A DNA stretch of 64,000 nucleotides from Saprospiraceae bacterium. GTDB taxonomy: Bacteria; Bacteroidota; Bacteroidia; Chitinophagales; Saprospiraceae. The stretch lies in the NCBI GenBank assembly GCA_016787415.1, contig JAEUUT010000228.1:62001-126000 (forward strand), read 5' to 3'. The notes under the pieces are model-generated. The model searched no databases, had not been told where the DNA came from, and was given only the letters and a program-made list of their open reading frames with translations. Positions 21,301 through 36,300 of the stretch are shown here, piece by piece. How positions within the stretch are numbered: position 1 is the stretch's first letter; every line of letters starts with the position of its first letter. Made by a program: the position numbers and the translations under genes.

Positions 21301-24300
21301 CATACAACAGACCGCCACAGTCGGCATCCAGGTGCGTAAAGCGCGTGTTGTCGTAGAAGAACTCACCGCCGCCGAGGCCGTCATTGGAGTTCGGGCCGAA
21401 GAGGCTGGTGCGGTTCAATCCAGGAACCGTGCCGTTGTTTTCCAGCGTCCACACGCCATTGATCGGATAAGCAGCGATGATGTCGCCACCCGGGCTGGCC
21501 GAGATCGGGTTGCCATCTACCGTTGTTGGACGGTGCTGGCGGTAACCGAACTGGTGACCGGTGCGGTCCATCATGGCAATCACCATCATGCCTTCGCGGG
21601 TAATCTCGATGTCGGAGATCAGCGCCTGACCACGGCAGCGGAATTCAGCGCCGGTCGGGCCGCCACCCACGATTTCAAAGTTGCCATTGAAGATCGAAGA
21701 AGGTTCGCCGGAGCCGGTGTTGGCCACCAGGTTGCGTTCGGTGTACACATCTACCCAGGTTTCCCATTCGCGGCATTGTGCCAGGTTCTGGTTCACGCTG
21801 CCCACGATGTCGCCGTGGTTGTACGTCGGTGCATGGAGATCCCAGTTGAGGATCATTTTCCAGGTACCTGTTTTCACATTGTATTCGTGGATGGATGCGG
21901 TAAGATCCATGGAAGTACCACCATTATTCTCACCTGTACATACACCACCTACATAAATCTTGTTGCGGTATGCTTTCACACCCAGCGGGCGGAACACCCC
22001 GTGATCGCAGGTTGGCGCCGAAGTAATCGTCAGTTCCGTAGAAGTCGGATTCGTCAGAATATTATCGACACGAACCAGTGTGCGGTTGAACAGGTTGATC
22101 GTCCACAAGGTATTTTCATCATCGCTCAGGTCGATATCGCCGAGGCCCACTTTACCTACCTTGCCGAATGCATCCGCATCCATACTCGGTACGTTCGGAG
22201 CGCTGAGGTCGCCAGGGCGAACCACATCACCCACATTTGGAACCGTGTAGAGCGGTACAGTGATCGGGTTGATGGTATCGGTGTAGTCGATGCGGTAAAT
22301 GCCGCCCAGACCGAGTTCACCCAGACCTACGTGGCGTTTCAGGAACGCCGACGCGTAGATGTAGTGGCGCGAGCGGTCGTAAGCCAGGCCGTATACCGAA
22401 CCAACGAGTTCGTTGGCGTGGATGTTACCGAATATCTCTGTGCGGTCGATGGCTTCGTATGGCACCAGGCCGAGTACGGTAGAAGTAACCTCGTCTGTTT
22501 TACCCTGAGCGAAGCAGGAGAATGCAATATCAGGTGCATTCTGGCAGTAGTCGCCTGGGTAGAAGAAGCCAACTTTCACATTGCAGTTTGCCGATTCGAT
22601 GAACTGAACGGTTGTTCCGCTTTGGATACCTGCGAAGGCAGGTTTGATCCAGCAAGAATCGACAACTGGTACAAATTCAACGCGGTACGGGAAGTGTCCG
22701 AGAGCCGGGAATACGTAAGCGCCATTTTCGTCCGTCCAGATAGAATCTACCGGAATCGGGTTGTTGCATTCGTACAGGTAAACCAGTACGCTGTCGAGAC
22801 CCGGTTCGTTGGCAGCCATAAAGCCGTCGGTATTGTAGTCGTTGAATACCACACCACCGATGTTGCCACCGATCGAAACGCCTGTCGAGCCTGTGCAGCC
22901 ACTGGCATCCGTGATGGTGATGCTGTATGTTCCAACTGGCAGGTCGCTGATGGTGAACATGTTACCGGAAGCGTTGCCGGTTCCGTTGGCCACACCGTTG
23001 CTCCATACGTATGTGTATGGGCCGCTGCCGGTAGATACATTCACGATGATGCTTCCATTAGAAGCGCCGTCGCAACCTACCGCACCGGATGCAACTGCTG
23101 TAGCCACGATCGAACTGATCGGCACTACCTGCGTTGTCACCACTTTCGAACAACCATCGCTGCCTGTGACGGTGATGGAGTACGTGCCTTCCGTCAGGCC
23201 GCCGATCACGAATTCATCGGTGGTAGCCGTGCCGGTGCCACTTTCCTCGCCGTTGGTCCACTGGTAGGTGTAGTTCGGCGTACCGAAGAGCACCCCTACT
23301 GTGATCTTGCCGTCGTTGCCGCCGCATACCGTAGCGCAGGTTGGTACTGCTGCTACAAACATTTCGGTCGGAGGCAGCATAACAGCCGTCGTCGTGGCGG
23401 AGCAACCACCGGCAGTTGTTACCGTGATGGTGTATGTACCTGGAACGAGGTTCATAATTTTCACCGTATCCATCGTAACCGGACCACCGCTCACCGGACC
23501 AGTCCAGGAGAATGTGTACGGCGCCGAGCCACCTACTACCGAGATACCAAACTGACCGTTGTTGCCTGCGCAAGTCGGAGCGCATACGTGTTTGGTAATC
23601 AGCGAGATCGATCCGCCGCCACCAGGAGGCACTACCACGGTGGTAGTAGCCGAGCAGCCAGAGGCGTTGGTCACTGTGAAGTTGTAGATACCCGGTGCGA
23701 GGCCTGTTACGGTAAACGGTTCAGTTTGAGCCGTACCGTTGCCGGTAGCCGTTCCATTCGACCAGTTGTACGAGTACGGGCCGGAGTTGCCGCCGGTCAG
23801 GACGTCGATGGTGGCTGTGCCGGTATTGTTACCACAACCCGGGCCAGTTGCTGTGGCGCTGATGGTCAGTGCCTGGAACTGGGTTACGGTTACGGTAGTC
23901 GTTGCCGAGCAGCCGTTGGCATCCGTTACAGTAATATTGATCGTACCTGCTGCGAGGTTTGTGATGACAAATGCCGGCATATTGATGCCGCCGAGTTGTC
24001 CACTCGCACCAGTTGTCGTATTAGTCCAGTTGTAACTGTATGGTTGTGTACCACCGCTTACATTCATTTGAACCGTGCTGGCAGTGATACCGCAAGGCGT
24101 CGGAACAACCGTTGCCGTGATGGAAATCGAGCCGGTGCTGGAAACATTTGCGCAAGCGACAGCCGTACAGCCATTTGCATCGGTTACGGTGACACAGTAG
24201 TTACCCGGCGCAAGGCTGGATACAGTGAATGGTTCCGTCTGAGCGGTGCCGTTTCCGGCGCCCGTCCAGGAGAACGGTGCAGTACCGCCATTCACATCTA

Positions 24301-27300
24301 CCGTGATGGTACCGTTCGAAGCATTGCAGGTAGCAGGCGTAGCCGTTGCTGTTGCCGTCAGGTTCTGACCCTGCGGAACAACCACTGTTACCATTGCCAT
24401 ACAGTTGTTACCGTCTTTCACCGTCACATTGTACGAGCCTGGTTGCAGGTTCGTGATCATGAACGATGGCGTCGTGCTGGTGCTGGTGCCCGAAGACGGG
24501 CCGCTCCAGTTGTACGTATAGTTGGCAGAGCCATTTACAACCGTTACGGTGATTTTGCCTGGTTGGCCGTTGCATCCTGCGGCTGTTGGCGTAGCCGTAG
24601 CCGTGATGCCCGACGTTTGGGTAATCGTCGCCGTAGTAACGGTAGTACAGCCATTACCGCTGGTGATCGTCAGCGAGTATGCGCCAGCCATCAGGTTGCT
24701 GATGGTAAACGGTTCGCTGGTGATGCCGCTGCCGCTGCCAGTTGTAGCGCCTGCAGTCCAGTTGTAACTGTATGGTGTTGTTCCGCCTGTTACATCTACA
24801 GTGATCGTGCCGTTGTCATCGCCGCAGGTTGCTGGTGTTGTAGTAGAGGTTGCCGTAATGCCGCCCGTTTGGGTTACAGTTACGCAAGCCACTGCCGTAC
24901 AACCGTTTGCATTTGTTACGGTGATGCAGTACTGACCACCTGCAAGGCCGGAGATCGTGAACGGTTCGCTGAACGAAGAGCCCGTTCCGGCACCTGCCCA
25001 GGTGTAAGGAGCCGCACCGCCGCCCGTTACATCCACTACGATGGTGCCATTGCTGGTCACACAGGTAGCAGGTGACGTGCTGGCCGTAATGGTGAACTGA
25101 GCCGGTTGGCCTACCGTAGCACATACAGTAGCCGTACAGCCGTTGCCATTGGTCACCGTTACACAGTAGTTGCCTGCTGCAAGACCGGTGATGGTAAATG
25201 GTTCGCCATTGATCGGGCCGCCGCTGCCTGTTGTATTGTTACCAGTCCAGTTGTACGAGTAGTTTGGCACGCCACCAGCAACATCCACCGTGATCGTTCC
25301 GTCGTGCCCGCCGAAGCAGGTAGCAGAGGTTGTGGTTGCGGTCGCTGTGAAACCATTCGATTGCTGAACATTCACACTTACACTGGTTGCACAACCGGTA
25401 GCATCCGTGATCGTGATGTTGTAGTTGCCACCTGCCAGGCCGCTGATGGTAAACGGTTCTGTCTGAGAAGTTCCGTTTCCAGCACCCGACCATGTGTATG
25501 GCGCTGTGCCACCTGTTACATCCACTGTGATGGTACCGTTGGTAGCACCGCATGCTGCCGGCGTCGAAGTTGCGGTAGCAGACAAGTTGCCACCACCCTG
25601 TACGGTTGCCGTAGTAGATTTGGTACATCCTTTGGAATCCGTCACCGTTACAGTGTACACACCTGCTGCCAGGTTGGTGATGTCCTGCGTGCCTGCACTG
25701 TTCGACCACTGGTAAGAGTAGCCTGGCGTACCGCCGGTAACCGTCAGGTTGATCGTACCGTTGGCGCCATTGCATCCTGCAGGTGTAACAGCCGTTGTCA
25801 GGTTGATCGCCGGCGGATTTCCAAGTATTCTAAACAGGGTGGCCGTACAGAACGTATTCAGGTCTGTAACCACTACTGTGTACGTTTTAGCAGACAGTCC
25901 GTTGATGTCCTGCGTATCTTCGAAGTAACCGCCCGAAGCCGTCCATGCGTACTGGTATTGGCCAGTACCACCGGAAACTGTCAGGTTAATGGCGCCATCG
26001 GAACCGCCGGGGCAATTGATCGGAGTGACCGTAGCCGACAGGGTAAGCGGTTGTACGTTCGGGAGAACAGCCGTTTTCACTGCTGTACATCCGTTGGCAT
26101 CGGTAGCCGTTACCGTGTATGTGCCTGGTACTACGTTGAAGATACCCGGTGTTTGAGCGCCATTTGACCACTGGAAGGTGTAAGCAGGCGTACCACCGCT
26201 GGCAGTTCCTGACAGGCCGCCGAGTGCGCTTTGGCAACCAGCAGGCGCTACTGAGATAAACGCCTGTAGTGCCGTCGGTTGTGTCACATTTACTACAAGT
26301 GTTTTGGTACATCCTTTCGTATCCGTTACGGTCACAGTGTAGTTTCCTGCCGTCAGGTTGTTCAGGTCTTCCGAAGAAGTGCCGTTCGACCACTGGTAGG
26401 TGTAACCTGGCGTGCCACCGGCAACGGTCAGGTTGATCGAGCCATTGTTGCCACCATTGCAGGTTACTTTCACCGTCGTAGCAGTGAGTGTGATTGCTGG
26501 CGGTTGTGCCACTGTTGCCGAAATGGTTTTCGTGCACGTGTTGGCATCGGTTACTGTTACCGTGTAGGTGCCTGCAGCCAGGCCACTCACATCTTCCGGA
26601 TTATTTGTACCGGCGATGTGCGACCAGTTGTAGGTAAATACTGGTACTCCACCCGATACGGTCAGGTTGATCGAACCGGTATTACCACCATTACACAGTA
26701 CATCCGTCACATCGGTCGTCAGCACAATTTCAGGTGATGTAACGATGGTTGCCGAAGTAGTGCCCGTACAGCCGTTTGCGTCGGTTACTGTTACAGTGTA
26801 GGTGCCTGCGCCCAGGTTAACCGGGTTTTTCAGCACACTACCGTTCGACCACAAGTAGGTGTAGTTCGGTGTGCCACCTGTCACTGTCAGGATGATGCCT
26901 GCATTGTTCGTATTGATACAAGCAGGGCCGGTCGGAGCAGCCGTAAGCGTCATTACAGGCGGTTGTGCAACCGTTGCTGACGTAGTAGCCGTACAACCGT
27001 TGGCATCCGTTACCGTTACGAAATATGTACCGGAAGCAACATTGTTCAGGTCTTGCGTCGTTGCGGCATTCGACCACAGGTAAGTGTAATCTGGCGTACC
27101 GCCCGTTACTGACAGGTTCACACCACCATTCAGGCCGCCGTTGCAGGAAACCGGAGATGGTACGATGGTGAGTGCCAGTGCCGTTGGCTGGGTCACTACA
27201 GCCGTACGCGTTTTGGAGCAACCATGTGCATCCGTAACCGTTACGAAGTAGGTACCTGCCGTCAGGCCGCTGATGTCCTGTGTGCTCGCGCCATTCGACC

Positions 27301-30300
27301 AGTGGTAGGTGTAACCAGGAGTACCGCCATCTACGATGAGGTCAACTGCACCGTCGTTGCCGTTGCGGCAGGAAACAGGTGTCACGTTGGTGCTCAGGTA
27401 GATAACAGGATCGGTTACTGTTGCACTGGTTACTGCTGTACAACCATCCTGGTCGGTTACCGTAACAGAGTAGTTACCGGCTACCAGTCCACTCAGGTTC
27501 TGAGTGCTGGCATTGTTCGACCAGTGGAAGGTGTAAGATGGCGCGCCGCCCGTTACTTCAAGATTGATGGAACCGTTTGCATTGCCTTCGCAGTACGTAG
27601 GTGTCGGCGTAGCCGTCAGTTCGATACCCGAAATTTGCGTTACGGTCACCACTTTCACTGCCGTGCAGCCTTTAGAATCGGTTACGGTAACGGTGTAGTT
27701 ACCAGCCGTCAGGTTGCTGCGGTTTTTCACATTGTTATTTCCAGACAGGTCAGCCCAGTCGTAGATGTAAGCAGGTGTGCCGCCCGATACTGTCAGGGTG
27801 ATAGCGCCATCGTTGCCACCATTGCAGGCAGTAACAGGTTCTGTTTCAGCCTGGATGTCGATCGGGTCGGGTTGCAGAATTTCGCGTTCGCGCACTGCCG
27901 TACAACCGTTTGCATCTGTAATGGTAACGGTGTAAGTACCCGCGGTCAGACCAGAGAGGTCTTGCGTACTTGCACCTGTCGACCACTGATAAGTGTACGT
28001 CGGAGTGCCGCCTGTTACGGTCAGATCAATTGCACCGTTGTTGCCACCGAAGCAGTTCACGTTGGTAGATGCTACCGTCGGGTTGAGCGCAGTAGGCTGC
28101 GTCACCGTGCGGGTAAGCACTGCGGTACAGCCGTGCGAATCCGTTACAGTTACGGTGTACGTTCCGGCGCTGATACCGTTGAGGTCTTCGGTGGTTTCAC
28201 CTGTTGACCACTGGAAGGTATATCCTGGCGTACCACCTGTCACGCTGATATTGATCACACCGTTTTGACCGCCATTGCAGGAAACGTTGGTTACAACTGC
28301 CGTTGGCGTCAGCACTGCCGGTTGACCCACCGTGGCTGTTTTGAACACTTTACAGCCGAGTGCATCCGTCACTGTTACGGTGTAAGTACCCGCACCAACA
28401 TTGTTCAGGTTTTGTGTTACTGCGCCATTCGACCACTGGTAAGTGTAGTTTGGAGTGCCGCCATCTACGGTGAGGAAGATAGCGCCGGTATTGCTACCGT
28501 TGCACACTGCATTTTCCACTTGGGTCATTGCTACCAGGCTGGTATTTTCAGAAACTGTAGCCGTCGTAGTTGCCACACAACCGTGAGAATCTGTTACCGT
28601 CACCGTGTAGATACCGGCTGTCAGGCCTGAAATATCCTGGGTTGTAGCGCCATTCGACCACAGGTAAGTGTAGCCTGGCGTGCCGCCGCTGACGGTGAGG
28701 TTGATCGATCCATTGTTGCCGCCATTGCAGGAAACATCCGTGCTGGTGTAATCCAGGTCGATGGCTGTTGGTTCATCCACTGTTGCACTGATTGTTTTGG
28801 TGCAATTGTGGCTATCCGTAACAGTTACTGTGTACGTGCCTGCCGACAGACCGTTCAGGTCTTGCGTGGTGGCGCCGTTCGACCACAGGTAAGTGTAGCC
28901 TGGGGTGCCGCCGCTCACAAGCAGGTCGATGGCTCCATTAGAAGCATCATTGCAAGCCGCATCTGTCACGTTCGTATCCAGGACGATATCCGTTGGCTGG
29001 ATCACGAAACGAGTGATAACCTGAGCACAAGCGTTGGCGTCGCGTACTGTCACGGTGTATTCACCAGCAACAAGGTTGAATACGTCTTCCGTTGTTTCGC
29101 CGTTCGACCATGTGAAGGTGTAACCCGGCGTACCACCTGAAACGGTCAGGTTGATCGCGCCATCGTTGCCGCCGAAGCAGTTCACCGGCGTCACGGTCGC
29201 GCTCACATTCAGGAGCGTCGGCTGTGAAATTGTCGCCGTTGTCGTTGCCGTACAACTGTGTGCATCTACCACTGTCAGGGTGTAGGTACCAGCCACCACA
29301 TTGAGGAGGTCTTCGGTATTAGCGCCGTTCGACCACGTGAAGGTGTAAGGCAGGGTACCGCCTGTTACGGTTGCATTGATTGCACCATCGTTGCCGCCGA
29401 AGCATTTCACATTGGTTACTGTGCGAGTCACGCTGAGTGCATCCACATCGCCTACAGTAGCCGTGATAGACTTCGTGCATCCGTTCGCATCTGTTACTGT
29501 TACGGTGTAAACACCCGCTGTTACATTCAACAGATCCTGCGAAGTAGCGCCCGTATTCCAGAGATAAGTGTAAGAAGGTGTTCCACCCATTACACTCAGG
29601 TCAACAGCGCCAGAGTTGCTACCATTGCAGGACGGTGTTTCTGTCGATACGCCCAGTTGGAGCACCGGTGGTTCGGAGATGATCGTCGAGGTAGACGTTA
29701 CGCAGTTGTGTGCATCCGTTACTGTCACAGTGTATGTTCCAGGAGCGAGGCTGCTGATGTCTTCCGTTGTAGTACCGTTCGTCCAGAGGTACGTGTAAGG
29801 TGCTGTTCCGCCCGTTACCGTCAGGTTGATCACGCCATTGTTGTAGCCGTTGCAGGTAATGTTGGTGATGCTAACAGACGGGTTCAGAATTTCCGGCTGC
29901 GTGATCGTTGCCTGCGTAGTCGTGCTGCAATTGTGCGAGTCCTTGATGGTTACGGTGTACGTGCCTGCAGGAATATTGCTCAGGTCCTCGGTAGTAGCGC
30001 CATTCGACCAAATGTAAGTGTAGCCTGGAGTGCCACCATTTACCGTAAGATCGATAGAACCGTTGCTACTGCCGAAGCAGGTAACGTTGACTGGCGTCGT
30101 GCTGGTCGTCAGTGCAAGCGGCTGCGTTACGATGGCCGTTGTGCTGGCGGTAAATCCATGCACGTCGGTTACTGTTACGGTGTAAGTGCCCGGAGCCAGG
30201 TTTGTCAGGTCTTCCGTCGTGGCGTTGTTCGACCACAGGAAGGTGTACGGGCTGGTGCCGCCTGTTACTGTCAGGTCGATAGAGCCGTTCTGAGCGCCGA

Positions 30301-33300
30301 AGCAGGATACATCCACTACCAGTTTATCAATTGTAATGTTCACAAAGAAACCAGCGTCGATGGTGAGGTTGTTCTCACCCGGCGTGAGGGTTTCTACTGG
30401 TGACATCAGGGTAGTCGGATTGGCGTCGCTGTCGTTGTTGTCGTTGGTCTGATCCGCAGGCGATACAAAGAAGTTGGCTCCCGGAGAGGAGAAGGTTACT
30501 TTGTAGGTGCCTGGGTTCAGGTTGGTGAACAGGTATCCACCGTTGCCATCCGTAATATCAGTCAGGTTTACAGGAATACCGTTTACAGTAGTACCTGTGA
30601 GGGTAACTGTAATATTCGGGATGCCTGGTTCGCCCAAGTCCTGTACACCGTCATGGTCGAGGTCGTACCATACGAAGTCGCCAATCGTGGCATTGCCCTG
30701 GAAGCCTGCGTCGTAGGTCGTGTTGTTCTCACCGGAAGTGAGCGTTTCAGTTCCCGTCATCAGTGTAGCAGGGTTAATGTCGCTGTCCTCCGTATCGTCA
30801 CCGCCCTGATCTTGCAAGGTTGGTGTATAGCCGGCAGGTGTGCCGAATGTCAGTTTATACGTACCTGGTTCGAGGCCTGTGAACGAGTACTCTCCGTTCG
30901 GGCCGGTCGTCGTGGTCAGGTTGACAGGGGTACCGTCGCCGGTAGTACCTGTCAATGTAACTGGCACACCTTCGATACCTGGTTCGCCAGCGTCCTGAAC
31001 GCCATCACCATCGAGGTCATTCCATACGAAGTCGCCGATAGATGCTGGCAGGAAGAAGCCAGCGTCGTAGGTGAGGTTAGACTCGCCAGCCACCAGCGTT
31101 TCTGCCGGTGTTTGTTGTGTGCCAGGTGCTGCATCACTGTCTTTCGTATCATCGCCGCCCTGATTTGGAGCAGTCAGGATATAGCCGCCAGCAGGTGTGC
31201 CGAACGTAACGGTATAAGTACCTGGTACCAGACCCGAGAACAGGTAGAAGCCCGTTCCGTTGGTGGTGGTATTCAGCATCACTGTATTGCCGTCGATGTT
31301 CGTACCGTTGAGGGTAACAGGCACATTTGCAATACCCGGTTCGCCGCCGTCCTGAACGCCGTCGCCATCGAGGTCGTTCCATACGAAGTCGCCGATTTCA
31401 GCGCAACGAGTAGGGTTAACAGTTACAGTTACCTGGTCATTGTTGCCTACATTACCGATGAAGGTTTCGGTACCTGTAATTGGATCGACATACCATACTT
31501 CACCCATATCGTTGGCAATATTCACGGTGGTCTGGTTGATCACTGTGGTGTACTGCCATTTGAATTCTTCTTCGGTGACGCCATCATTGTTGTTGTCAAC
31601 AAAGTCGATTTTGCAGTCGCCGTCGAGGTCGCAGAGGCTGTTGCCGTTTTGTGCGCAAGTCACCCAGTATTGGCCGTTGCAGACAAAGGATCCTGGCATG
31701 TTGTTATCCATTGCCACTACGTTACGGATTTCGATACCTGGTGCGCCACCCAACATGCGTGTGATGAGCGTGTAGGTAACTTCTTCACCGGCACAGATTT
31801 CCGTTTTGTCGGCTGATTTATCCATGTTGATAAACACACCTGTGTAGTTCGACGGGTCGTTATCCGTTACAGGCGTACCTACCGGCGTACCATTGTTATC
31901 AACCGGCTGGCCACTTACGGAACCCAGGTTGTGGTACATGCCGCGCATGGCGGTGCCTGTTTTGGTGCAGGTTTGAGAAGCGCCTGCTGCCAGGTACGGA
32001 ATGGTACAGATGATACCTTCCTTGTCGTCGGTTACTACCACGTTGGTCAGGTCGAGCGTACCCGTATTGGTTACCGTATACGTCCAGGTCACGATTGGAG
32101 CCACATTTGGCACCAGAATGATGACACCCGGGGCATTATCTGCATCCTGACCATTGGTGTATTTCTCTATATCGATAGACGGAGTATGCTGAATTGGAAT
32201 GGTTTCATCATCCTGATCGTCTTCGGTCGGAACATCGTTGTTAGGCGTAGAGTCCACATCGTCGCCGTCGTCGGTGGTAATTTCGGCTTCGTTGGTGAGC
32301 GTCAGGCCCGTGTAATTGCTATTGATCTTCGTCTTCACGATGAAGGAAACGGTCTGACCTTCCAGCAATACCGGAATGGTGTACGTGCCGTTGCCGTTGT
32401 TGATCACGCTACTGCCGTTGGCATCGAATCCGACGATGGTCAGACCCGTTTGCGGGCGATCCGTTACGATTACGTTGTGCGCTGGCAAGCCACCCTGGTT
32501 GGTAACAGTAATCACGAAGTCGACATTGGCGCCCGGAGCAAACGGACCAGGTGTACCGGAAGCAAGGTCTTTTTCCAGTGCCAAGTCGTAGCGGCCGAAG
32601 CCTGCGTCGATCGTGTTATCCGTTTCACCGCTGGTCAGGTTTACAACATCGGACTGACCAGTAGTTGGATTGGCATCCGAATCGATTGTGTCATCGCCAC
32701 CTTGGTTCTGGTCGGTATTGTCGTATCCGTTCGGTGTAGTGAAGGTCACCACATAGTTACCCGGCTCGAGGTTGGTGAAATGGTATTCACCGTTCGAGTT
32801 GGTAGTAGTAGTCAGGTTTACTGCCTGGCCATCGCCGGTAGTACCTGTCAACGTAACTGTTACGCCCTGGATACCTGGTTCGCCAGAATCCTGAACACCG
32901 TCGCCATCAAGGTCTTCCCAAACGAAGTCGCCAAGTGCGGCAGGTTTGAAGAAGCCTGCGTCGTATGTCAGGTTCGACTCTCCTGCCGTCAGCACTTCAT
33001 TTACCGTCATTTGTGAACCAGGCATAGCGTCGCTGTCCGTCTCATCATTGCCGCCGAGATCGAGGCTCGTCAGGACGTAACCACCTACAGGTGTACCGAA
33101 GGTCAGTTTGTATGTGCCCGGTTCGAGGCCCGAGAACAGGTACAGGCCTGAGCCATTGGTTGTTGTAGTCAAGTTCACTGGCTGTCCGTCGCCGGTGGTG
33201 CCTGTGAGCGTAACTGTTACACCCGGGATGCCCGGTTCGCCGAAGTCCTGAACGCCGTCGCCGTCGAGGTCTTCCCAAACAAAGTTGCCGATTTCAGCAG

Positions 33301-36300
33301 ACTGGAAGAAGCCAGCGTCGTAGTTCGGGTTGTTTTCGCCGGAAGTGAGCACCTCGTTTGGCGTCATCAGCGTCAGCGGGTTTACATCACTGTCGGTTGC
33401 GTCATTGCCACCCTGATCAGGTGTCGTCGTCGTGTAGCCTGCAGGCTGTCCGAAGGTCAGTTTGTAGGTACCCGGTTCGAGGTTGGTGAACGAGTACTGG
33501 CCGTTCGGGCCGGTGGTCATAGTCTGGTTGACAGGCTGGCCATCGCCGGTGGTACCGGTCAGGGTAACTGTCACACCCGGGATACCCGGTTCACCGAAGT
33601 CCTGTACGCCATCGCCGTCGAGGTCATTCCACACGAAGTCGCCGATAGAAGCAGGCTGGTAGAAGCCGGCGTCGTAATTCGGGTTATTTTCGCCGGAAGT
33701 CAACGTTTCTGTTACGGTCATCAAAGTCACCTGATCGGCGTCGCTGTCGGTTGCGTCGTTGCCACCGAGGTCTGGTGTGCTTGGAACGAAACCACCTACA
33801 GGCGTACCGAAGGTCAGTTTGTAGGTACCCGGTTCGAGGTTGGTGAACGAGTACTGGCCGTTCGGGCCGGTGGTCATAGTCTGGTTGACAGGGGCGCCGT
33901 CGCCGGTAGTACCCGTCAAAGTCACCAATACACCCTGGATGCCTGGCTCGCCAAAGTCCTGCACACCGTCGCCATCGAGGTCATGCCATACGAAGTCGCC
34001 GATAGAAGCAGGCTGGAAGAAGCCAGCATCATACGTCAGGTTGGATTCACCCGGTGTGAGTACTTCATTCGGCGTCATCAATGTTACAGGGTTGATGTCG
34101 CTGTCTGTTTCGTCGTTACCGCCCTGATCCTGTGCAGTTGGCACAAATCCGGCTGGTTGTCCGAAGGTCACCTTGTAAGTACCCGGAACGAGGTTCGGGA
34201 ACAGGTATTCACCGTTCGGGCCGGTGCTGGTTGTCAGGTTGACCGGAGCGCCGAGTTGTGTAACACCCGTGAGTGTAACCGGAACGTTCGAGATGCCTGG
34301 TTCGCCGGAGTCTTGCACGCCGTCGCCGTCGAGGTCATTCCATACGAAGTTGCCGATTTCAGCCGGGATACAACTCATCGGAGCATCGTATGCATCGAGG
34401 TATGTTTTAGAGCAGTTTGCATTAAATGCTGCTGTAACATCCACGTCAGCCACGCCGTTGGAGATCAGGCCGGTGATCGTTGCCGATTGTGTGCCGGAAG
34501 AGCCCTGGGCAATGCTGATCGTAGCCGAACCGCCTTGAGAGGTTGTCACGGTGATCTGGTTGGTAGGCGCGTTGGTCCAGGTAACGGTTACCACCACAGA
34601 ATATGTGTTGTTGGCCGGGTCACAAAGCGATGGTACTGCACTTACCACATTGATGCTTGGTTCAATAATGGTTGCGCTGGCTGTTTTGGTACAGCCGTTG
34701 GCATCCGTTACGGTCACCGTGTAAGTACCAGCCGTGAGGCCCGTCAGGTCTTGCGTGGTAGCGCCGTTCGACCAGAGGTAAACGTACGGTTGCGTACCGC
34801 CGCCCACTGTGAGGTCGATAGCTCCGTCAGCAGCACCTGCGCAGGACGCAGGCGTCGGAACAGCCGAAGCCGTCAGAGCCGGTGGTTCAGTGATGGTGGC
34901 GCTGGTTGTTTTGGTACAACCGTTGGCATCTGTTACCGTTACCGTGTAAGTGCCAGCCGTACGACCCGAAATATCCTGGGTAGTAGCGCCTGTAGACCAC
35001 AGGTAAGAGTAGCCCGGTGTACCACCAGAAACGCTGAGGTCGATAGCCCCGTTGTTGCCACCATTGCACAGTACATTGGTCACCACAGGGGTCAGCACGA
35101 GGGCTGGCGGCTCGGTGATGGTTGCGCTGGTCGTTTTAGTACAGTTATTGGCATCTGTTACGGTCACGGTGTAAGTACCGGCCACAACACCGTTCAGGTC
35201 TTGTGTTGTAGTGCCGTTCGACCACAGGTACGAAAGGACGCCGGTACCGCCGGTAGCCGTCAAGTCTATTTTGCCATTGCTGCCACCATTGCAGGTAACG
35301 TTGGTTACCAGGGTGTTCAGCGCGATTTGCGGTGGTTGAGTCAACAGAATGCTCACCACTTTGGTGCAACTGTTGGCATCGGTTACCGTTACGGTATATA
35401 CGCTGGAAGTCAGGTTGCTGATGTCTTCCGTCGTTGCATTGTTAGACCACATGTAGGTGTACGCTGGCGTACCACCCGAAACTGTCAGGTCGATAGCGCC
35501 ATTGTTGCCGCCATAGCAGGCCAGGTTCACTACAGAGAACAATACGGAAATATCGTTCGGCTGCGTGATGGTGGCCGTAGCCGTCTGAGTACAGCCATGC
35601 GTATCCGTAATAGTTACAGAGTACGTACCGGCTGTACGGCCTGTCAGATCTTGCGTGGTAGCGCCGTTCGACCACAGGTAGGTGTAGCCTGGAGAGCCGC
35701 CGCCTACAGTCAGGTCGATAGAGCCATTTGCCAAACCGAAGCAAGTAACATGTGTCGGAACTGCCGTAGCTGTGAGAGCAGGCGGTTCATTCACTGTAGC
35801 CGTAGCAGATTTGGTACAGCCGTTGGCATCAGTTACTGTTACGGTATAGGTGCCTGCCGTCAGTGTACCCAGGTCCTGGGTAGTAGCGCCGTTCGACCAC
35901 AGGTAGGTGTAAGCAGGTGTTCCGCCGCCTACAGTCAGGTCGATAGCACCATTGTTACCACCGTTGCACAGTACATGGACAGGTGTTGTGGACAGAACGA
36001 TCGGCGTCGTTTCATTTACTGTTGCCGAAGTCGTTTTGGTACAGCCATTGGCGTCTGTTACCGTTACAGTGTAGGTACCTGCCGAGAGGCCCGTCAGGTC
36101 TTGCGTAGTGGCGCCATTCGACCACACGTATGTGTAGCCAGGTGTACCACCCGAAACCGTCAGGTCGACTGCACCGGTGCTGGCGCCGTTGCAGGTAACA
36201 TTTACAACTGTGGTAGACAGTACAACCGGGGTCGGCTGGCTGATCGTAGCCGAAGTCGATTTGGTACAACCGTTGGCATCCGTTACCGTTACCGTGTAGG

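Noticed and set aside
20060..25075. 1,671-codon open frame on + opposite the adhesin, plus other long ones (33,983-36,604; 38,801-41,641)
   Set aside because: They lie antisense to in-frame repeats, so one stop-free period extends through the whole array. Composition (Cys, Arg, Tyr rich, no domains) is unlike any protein; they are shadows.
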